DNA of 9,718 nt, from positions 1-9,718 of the forward strand of contig DAOWNO010000047.1 of assembly GCA_030642525.1 (NCBI GenBank). The letters are read 5' to 3'. Both the position numbers and the translations under genes were made by a program. The notes under the pieces were generated by a model. That model searched no databases, was not told where the DNA came from, and saw only the letters and a list, made by a program, of their open reading frames with translations. Source of the DNA: Candidatus Aegiribacteria sp. Lineage in GTDB: Bacteria > Fermentibacterota > Fermentibacteria > Fermentibacterales > JCC-6. Shown piece by piece: positions 6,222-9,718 of the stretch (its first letter is position 1; each line of letters begins with the position of its first letter).

Positions 6222-7381
6222 TGCTGTATTGGCTTCTGTACCCCCTTAGAGATTCTATTTCGCTGTTCAACCTTTTCGGTTACATCACATTCCGGGCTGC
6301 AGGGGCTACTGTAACCGCAATGATAATTGCGTTTGCGGCAGGACCTTTTGTCATCAGGTTCCTGAAAAGACATCAGATTGGTCAGATGATTCGCGAAGTA
6401 GGTCCGGAAAGCCACTACAAAAAGCGGGGTACTCCCACAATGGGAGGATTTCTCATACTGACGTCAGTACTGATTCCGGTTCTCCTCTGGGGCAGGCTTG
6501 GAAACAGAGCACTCATGGTTGTTCTGATCTCAACAATATGGATGGGGTTAATCGGTCTGCTGGATGATTACTTGAAAATTGTCAGACACTGTTCAAAAGG
6601 CCTGGTCGGGAAGTACAAACTCATAGGTCAGTTTGTGCTTGGTATTGCACTGGGTGCCTGGCTTTGCTTCAGCCCGGTAGTTCCGGGAGATCAGCTTTCT
6701 CATCCATCGATAGCCCCGTCTATTCGAACAATTGATCTTGAGTCGAAAAGTGAAATAGACATAACCTCTACGGAAACAACTCTTCCATTCCTGAAAGGAA
6801 TCAGGATAGATCTGGGAATCTGGTACATCCTGTTTGTTGCTCTGGTTCTGGCCGGGAGTGCAAATGCCGTAAATCTTACAGACGGGCTTGATGGTCTGGC
6901 CACAGGAGTGAGCCTGATTTCCATTATGACCTTCGGTGTGATGGCTTACCTTCTGGGGCATATCAGATTCGCTGATTATCTCCAGTTATCCTACCTGCCG
7001 GGCGTTGGTGAGGTTTCGATATTCGCCGGGGCAATGGCCGGCGCATGCCTTGGTTTTCTGTGGTTCAATGCTCCTCCGGCATCTGTATTTATGGGAGATA
7101 CGGGCTCTCTGGCTCTCGGTGGAGCTATAGGATCAATGGCAGTTGTCACGAAAAACGAATTACTTCTTCTGCTGGTTGGCGGAGTTTTTGTTGCGGAAGT
7201 ATTGAGTGTGGTAATACAGGTCAGCTGGTTCAAAAGGACTGGTAAACGTGTTTTCAGAATGGCGCCTGTTCACCACCATTTCGAACTGCTCGGATGGACG
7301 GAGAGCAAAGTTGTTATCCGGTTCTGGATAATTGCTGTGATACTTGGGCTTCTGGGTCTTACTACATTGAAGATAAGGTGA
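6221..7381 (+). CDS. mraY: Phospho-N-acetylmuramoyl-pentapeptide-transferase MraY
   Basis: MraY is the integral membrane enzyme that transfers phospho-MurNAc-pentapeptide from UDP to undecaprenyl phosphate, forming lipid I at the inner face of the membrane. Features in the 386-residue protein: the hydrophobic N-terminal segment, then the cytoplasmic HYKKRGTPTMGG (65-76), LLDDYLK with D115-D116 (113-119), KYKLIGQ (131-137), NAVNLTDGLDGLA (215-227), MGDTGSLALGG with D293 (291-301) and the histidine loop APVHHHFELLGW (348-359). D115, D116 and D293 match the aspartates known to matter in the family. About ten membrane segments are expected. It is longer than the 360-residue E. coli enzyme; the extra residues lie at about 152-195, the loop that faces the periplasm between TM4 and TM5. 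The ATG overlaps the murF stop by one base. Identification is secure. Confidence 0.97.
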   Translation: MLYWLLYPLRDSISLFNLFGYITFRAAGATVTAMIIAFAAGPFVIRFLKRHQIGQMIREVGPESHYKKRGTPTMGGFLILTSVLIPVLLWGRLGNRALMVVLISTIWMGLIGLLDDYLKIVRHCSKGLVGKYKLIGQFVLGIALGAWLCFSPVVPGDQLSHPSIAPSIRTIDLESKSEIDITSTETTLPFLKGIRIDLGIWYILFVALVLAGSANAVNLTDGLDGLATGVSLISIMTFGVMAYLLGHIRFADYLQLSYLPGVGEVSIFAGAMAGACLGFLWFNAPPASVFMGDTGSLALGGAIGSMAVVTKNELLLLLVGGVFVAEVLSVVIQVSWFKRTGKRVFRMAPVHHHFELLGWTESKVVIRFWIIAVILGLLGLTTLKIR

Positions 7382-7384
7382 TAC

Positions 7385-8722
7385 ATGGGATACTGGACTG
7401 ACGGTGGTAGAAACGCGGGAGTATTCGGTCTCGGACTGAGCGGCAGGGCTGCCGCCGCACTCCTGAAAAGCAGAGGTTTTTTCGTTACCGGACTTGATAG
7501 CCGTTCTGATATTGAACCCTGTGCAGCCTGTGACAGGATAATAACCGGTGACAGGATTATCAGCAGCCTTGAACATCTTGATGGACTGGTTATCAGTCCG
7601 GGTATTGATCCTGAATCAGAAGTCCCAGAAAAGGCAAGCGGGATGGGGCTGCCTGTAATCGGAGAGATCGAACTGGCCTTTCGTCATACTGATATCCCGA
7701 TAATCGCAATAACAGGTTCAAACGGGAAGACGACTACTGCCGAATGGCTTGGATACACTCTTCGCAGGGCAGGAGTAAATGCATGTGTTGCAGGGAACAC
7801 GGGATATCCATTCAGTACTGCTGTGCTGGAAAACAGCGACGCTGAATATATCGTACTTGAAGTCAGCAGTTACCAGCTGCAGACTATCGAGATATTCCGT
7901 CCGTTTGCCGCAGTCATACTTAATGTTACTCCCGATCATCTTCAGCGCCATGGAGATATTGAAAGCTACAGAAACGCCAAGGCCGGGATTTTCATGAATC
8001 AGCATGATACTGATGTACTTGTGCTTAACAGAGATGACCCTGGTTCAGTACCGCTTGCCGGAAGGACAATGGGTCTGGAATGGTTCTTCGGAATTGGGAA
8101 AAGTGTTCGGGACGGTGCTTTCATTGAAGGTAATTCACTCTTTCTTGCAAGTTCTGAAGCAGAACGGTTTGTATTGGATATCAGAAAGATATCTTTGCCC
8201 GGTAACCATAACCTTGCAAATGCGCTTGCTGTTGCGTGTCTGGCAAAAAAAGCGGGATTGGAAGCAGGGGAGATGATTGAGGGTCTGACAACATTTTCAG
8301 GAGTACCTCACAGAATTGAGTGTATAAGAAAAATAAATGGTGTCGAATTTGTGAATGATTCCAAATCTACGAATCCCGATTCTCTCTCAGTCGCGTTGGA
8401 AAGCTTTGAAAGGCCAATAATTCTCATTGCAGGCGGTCAGGCAAAGAAAGCTGATTACAGTGAACTTGGACAGCTTATCAGTGACCGCGTCAAAGCTGTG
8501 ATACTTATAGGAAAAGCAACTGCTGAACTTGAGGGAGCGTGGGCTGGTTCTACAGAAGTATTCGTTGAGAAAGTTATGGAAAAAGCAATTGCAAGAGCGA
8601 CAATTATTGCAGACGAAGGTGATGTTGTGCTTCTTTCACCAGGCTGCGCCAGCTTCGATCAGTACAGGAATTTTGAAGAGCGTGGAGAGCATTTCAGAAG
8701 TATTGTTGAAGGGCTTGAGTGA
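7385..8722 (+). CDS. murD: UDP-N-acetylmuramoyl-L-alanine--D-glutamate ligase MurD
   Basis: MurD adds D-glutamate to UDP-MurNAc-L-alanine with ATP in the cytoplasm. The 445-residue product has the normal length. The N-terminal Rossmann-like domain holds GVFGLGLSGRAAA (12-24) and the SPGID turn (71-75). The central ATPase has GSNGKTTT (111-118), AGNTGYP (136-142), LEVSSYQL (158-165), NVTPDHLQRHG (180-190) and K199 in YRNAKA, the position of the usual carbamylated lysine. The C-terminal domain has HRIE (309-312), NDSKSTNPDS (324-333), AGGQAKKADYSEL (349-361) and SPGCASFDQYRNFEERGEHF (418-437). LEVSSYQL and the SPG-C-ASFDQ block are diagnostic for MurD. The ATG follows mraY after 3 nt, with AAGGTGA (7375-7381) as ribosome site spanning the mraY stop. 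No missing key residue was noticed. Confidence 0.96.
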   Translation: MGYWTDGGRNAGVFGLGLSGRAAAALLKSRGFFVTGLDSRSDIEPCAACDRIITGDRIISSLEHLDGLVISPGIDPESEVPEKASGMGLPVIGEIELAFRHTDIPIIAITGSNGKTTTAEWLGYTLRRAGVNACVAGNTGYPFSTAVLENSDAEYIVLEVSSYQLQTIEIFRPFAAVILNVTPDHLQRHGDIESYRNAKAGIFMNQHDTDVLVLNRDDPGSVPLAGRTMGLEWFFGIGKSVRDGAFIEGNSLFLASSEAERFVLDIRKISLPGNHNLANALAVACLAKKAGLEAGEMIEGLTTFSGVPHRIECIRKINGVEFVNDSKSTNPDSLSVALESFERPIILIAGGQAKKADYSELGQLISDRVKAVILIGKATAELEGAWAGSTEVFVEKVMEKAIARATIIADEGDVVLLSPGCASFDQYRNFEERGEHFRSIVEGLE

Positions 8723-8725
8723 AAC

Positions 8726-9718
8726 ATGAAGGTTAAGGCCGTAAGAGCGAGAAATGCTATGCTGATATCAGCCGGCATACTCCTTCTTCTGGGAACTCTC
8801 GCTGTGTTTACAGCAAGTTCATTTAAATCTCTGATGATTACAGATTCAGACTCCGGTACCATTTTCCTGTTTCCACATATCAGGAAAGTGTTTGTCGGAG
8901 TTCTATGCGGTCTTATTGCCTGGTCAATACCTCCTGAACAATTGAAGAAGCTGTCTCCAATCCTGTATGCCGGATCTGTTGTACTGCTTCTGGCTCTGCT
9001 CATACTCAAGGGTTCACACTGGGCTCCATTTATTAATGGATCTGCCAGGTGGTTTGTTTTCTGGGGATTCCGCATCATGCCGTCCGAGATCGCAAGAATT
9101 TCCTTTATACTGCTTGCCGCGTCACTGGTTTCCGATGGAGTCATCCGTGCACGGTGTGGCATCGGTGTCGTAAAGATCGCATTCCTCGCGATCCTTCCCG
9201 CTGTTCTGGTATCTCTACAACCAGACTTCGCCGGCGCGATGTACATTCTTGTCATGATGGTTATCGTGCTCTTCCTGGCTGAAGCACGATTCAGAGATAT
9301 GCTGATACTTTTCCTCCTGATGATTACTCTTGCCTCAGCTGTTGCTTTCTCGTCGGAATACCGGAGAGAGAGGCTTCGAAGCTGGTTTTCACCCGGGGAT
9401 GCTACAGAGGCCTCTGTTTACCAGCCTGAACAGGCTTGCATCGCTCTGGGGAGTGGCGGGATAATGGGAAGAGGAATTGGGAGGGGGCGTCAGCAGAGAG
9501 GATTCCTTCCTGAAGCATTTTCCGACTACATACTGGCGGTTATAGGGGAGGAAACCGGATTTGCCGGTGTCCTGTTAATACTGACCCTGCTGTTTCTGCT
9601 CCTGATGTCAGGATGGATAATCGCTGATAGTGCGGATTACCTTTTTGGTTATCTGGTTGCCGGCGGGTTGATAGCATCAATTGCAGTTGGAATGTTCGTT
9701 CATATTGCTGTTGTGACC
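8726..9718 (+). CDS. ftsW: Peptidoglycan glycosyltransferase FtsW (SEDS family), 3' end beyond the window
   Basis: FtsW polymerises lipid II into glycan strands at the septum together with FtsI. The first 331 residues are present; the frame is open to the right edge, so the C-terminus is missing. It is a hydrophobic multi-pass protein, with segments near 11-31, 53-69, 79-96, 118-137, 148-187, 190-209, 270-297 and 309-331. SEDS motifs in order: NGSARWF (104-110), PSEIARI (119-125), QPDFAGAM (165-172), EYRRERLRSWFSP (211-223), YQPEQACIALGSGGIMGRGIG (232-252) and LPEAFSDYILAVIGEETGFAG (261-281). D267 matches the aspartate that is essential in studied SEDS enzymes. Usual QPSE reads MPSE, and usual PEAHTDFIF reads PEAFSDYIL. 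RodA is the paralogue alternative, but position after murD in a dcw cluster supports FtsW. The ATG follows murD after 3 nt. Confidence 0.93.
   Translation, partial: MKVKAVRARNAMLISAGILLLLGTLAVFTASSFKSLMITDSDSGTIFLFPHIRKVFVGVLCGLIAWSIPPEQLKKLSPILYAGSVVLLLALLILKGSHWAPFINGSARWFVFWGFRIMPSEIARISFILLAASLVSDGVIRARCGIGVVKIAFLAILPAVLVSLQPDFAGAMYILVMMVIVLFLAEARFRDMLILFLLMITLASAVAFSSEYRRERLRSWFSPGDATEASVYQPEQACIALGSGGIMGRGIGRGRQQRGFLPEAFSDYILAVIGEETGFAGVLLILTLLFLLLMSGWIIADSADYLFGYLVAGGLIASIAVGMFVHIAVVT

Noticed and set aside
7160..7576. A 138-residue open frame on the - strand across the mraY/murD junction
   Set aside because: Low-complexity-free but without any recognised motif, and fully covered by two certain genes on the + strand; treated as a shadow.
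8245..8252. A7 followed by G in murD, a possible slippery site for frameshifting
   Set aside because: It encodes A-K-K-A within a normal MurD, the downstream motifs (NDSKSTN, SPGCASFDQ) stay in frame, and I saw no stimulatory stem-loop after it.
8659..9255. A 198-residue open frame on the - strand, antisense to the murD end and ftsW start
   Set aside because: It overlaps strongly supported SEDS motifs on the + strand, has no recognisable family features, and is the kind of antisense opening expected opposite hydrophobic codons.
1..9718. A previously undescribed system hidden in the window
   Set aside because: All nine + strand genes match well-known dcw families in canonical order with intact motifs, and gaps are at most 37 nt. 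I see no extra gene, defence system, element or repeat array.

Overview
The window is the front part of a bacterial division and cell wall (dcw) cluster. All genes are on the + strand, in the classical order mraZ - rsmH (mraW) - ftsL - ftsI - murE - murF - mraY - murD - ftsW. The last gene runs off the right edge. No mobile element, RNA gene, CRISPR array or unrelated cargo is visible. I found no gene-free stretch over 300 bases; the longest gap between genes is 37 nt, between mraZ and rsmH.

Layout: bases 1-63 hold a good sigma-70-type promoter (TTGACA / TAGAAT, 16-bp spacer). It overlaps a ladder of TGGG boxes with about 10-bp spacing, the known type of binding site for MraZ, so the first gene product probably controls the whole unit. 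The genes then follow with almost no spacing: 4-nt ATGA/GTGA overlaps at rsmH/ftsL, ftsI/murE and murE/murF, a 20-nt overlap at ftsL/ftsI, a 1-nt TGATG overlap at murF/mraY, and 3-nt gaps at mraY/murD and murD/ftsW. This is the pattern of one translationally coupled operon. Two starts need care: rsmH should begin at the ATG at 542 (after AGGAGG), not at an in-frame TTG just after mraZ; and ftsI most likely begins at a TTG at 1751, behind a full-length Shine-Dalgarno inside ftsL.

Function: MurE, MurF and MurD are ATP-dependent amino acid ligases that build the UDP-MurNAc peptide in the cytoplasm. MraY moves the MurNAc-pentapeptide phosphate onto undecaprenyl phosphate to make lipid I. FtsW (SEDS glycosyltransferase) and FtsI (class B PBP transpeptidase), held with FtsL, polymerise and cross-link septal peptidoglycan. 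RsmH methylates 16S rRNA. murG and murC would be expected just beyond the right edge.

Organism: a bacterium with peptidoglycan. The DNPR motif in MurE predicts meso-diaminopimelate in the stem peptide, as in most diderm bacteria. Base composition looks intermediate (high forties percent GC by eye). The extended periplasmic loop in MraY and the general sequence style would fit an uncultured lineage of the FCB type, but that placement is a weak inference. The window is an ordinary, intact core locus; the points worth a second look are regulatory detail, start codons and a few family-motif variations, not a new system.
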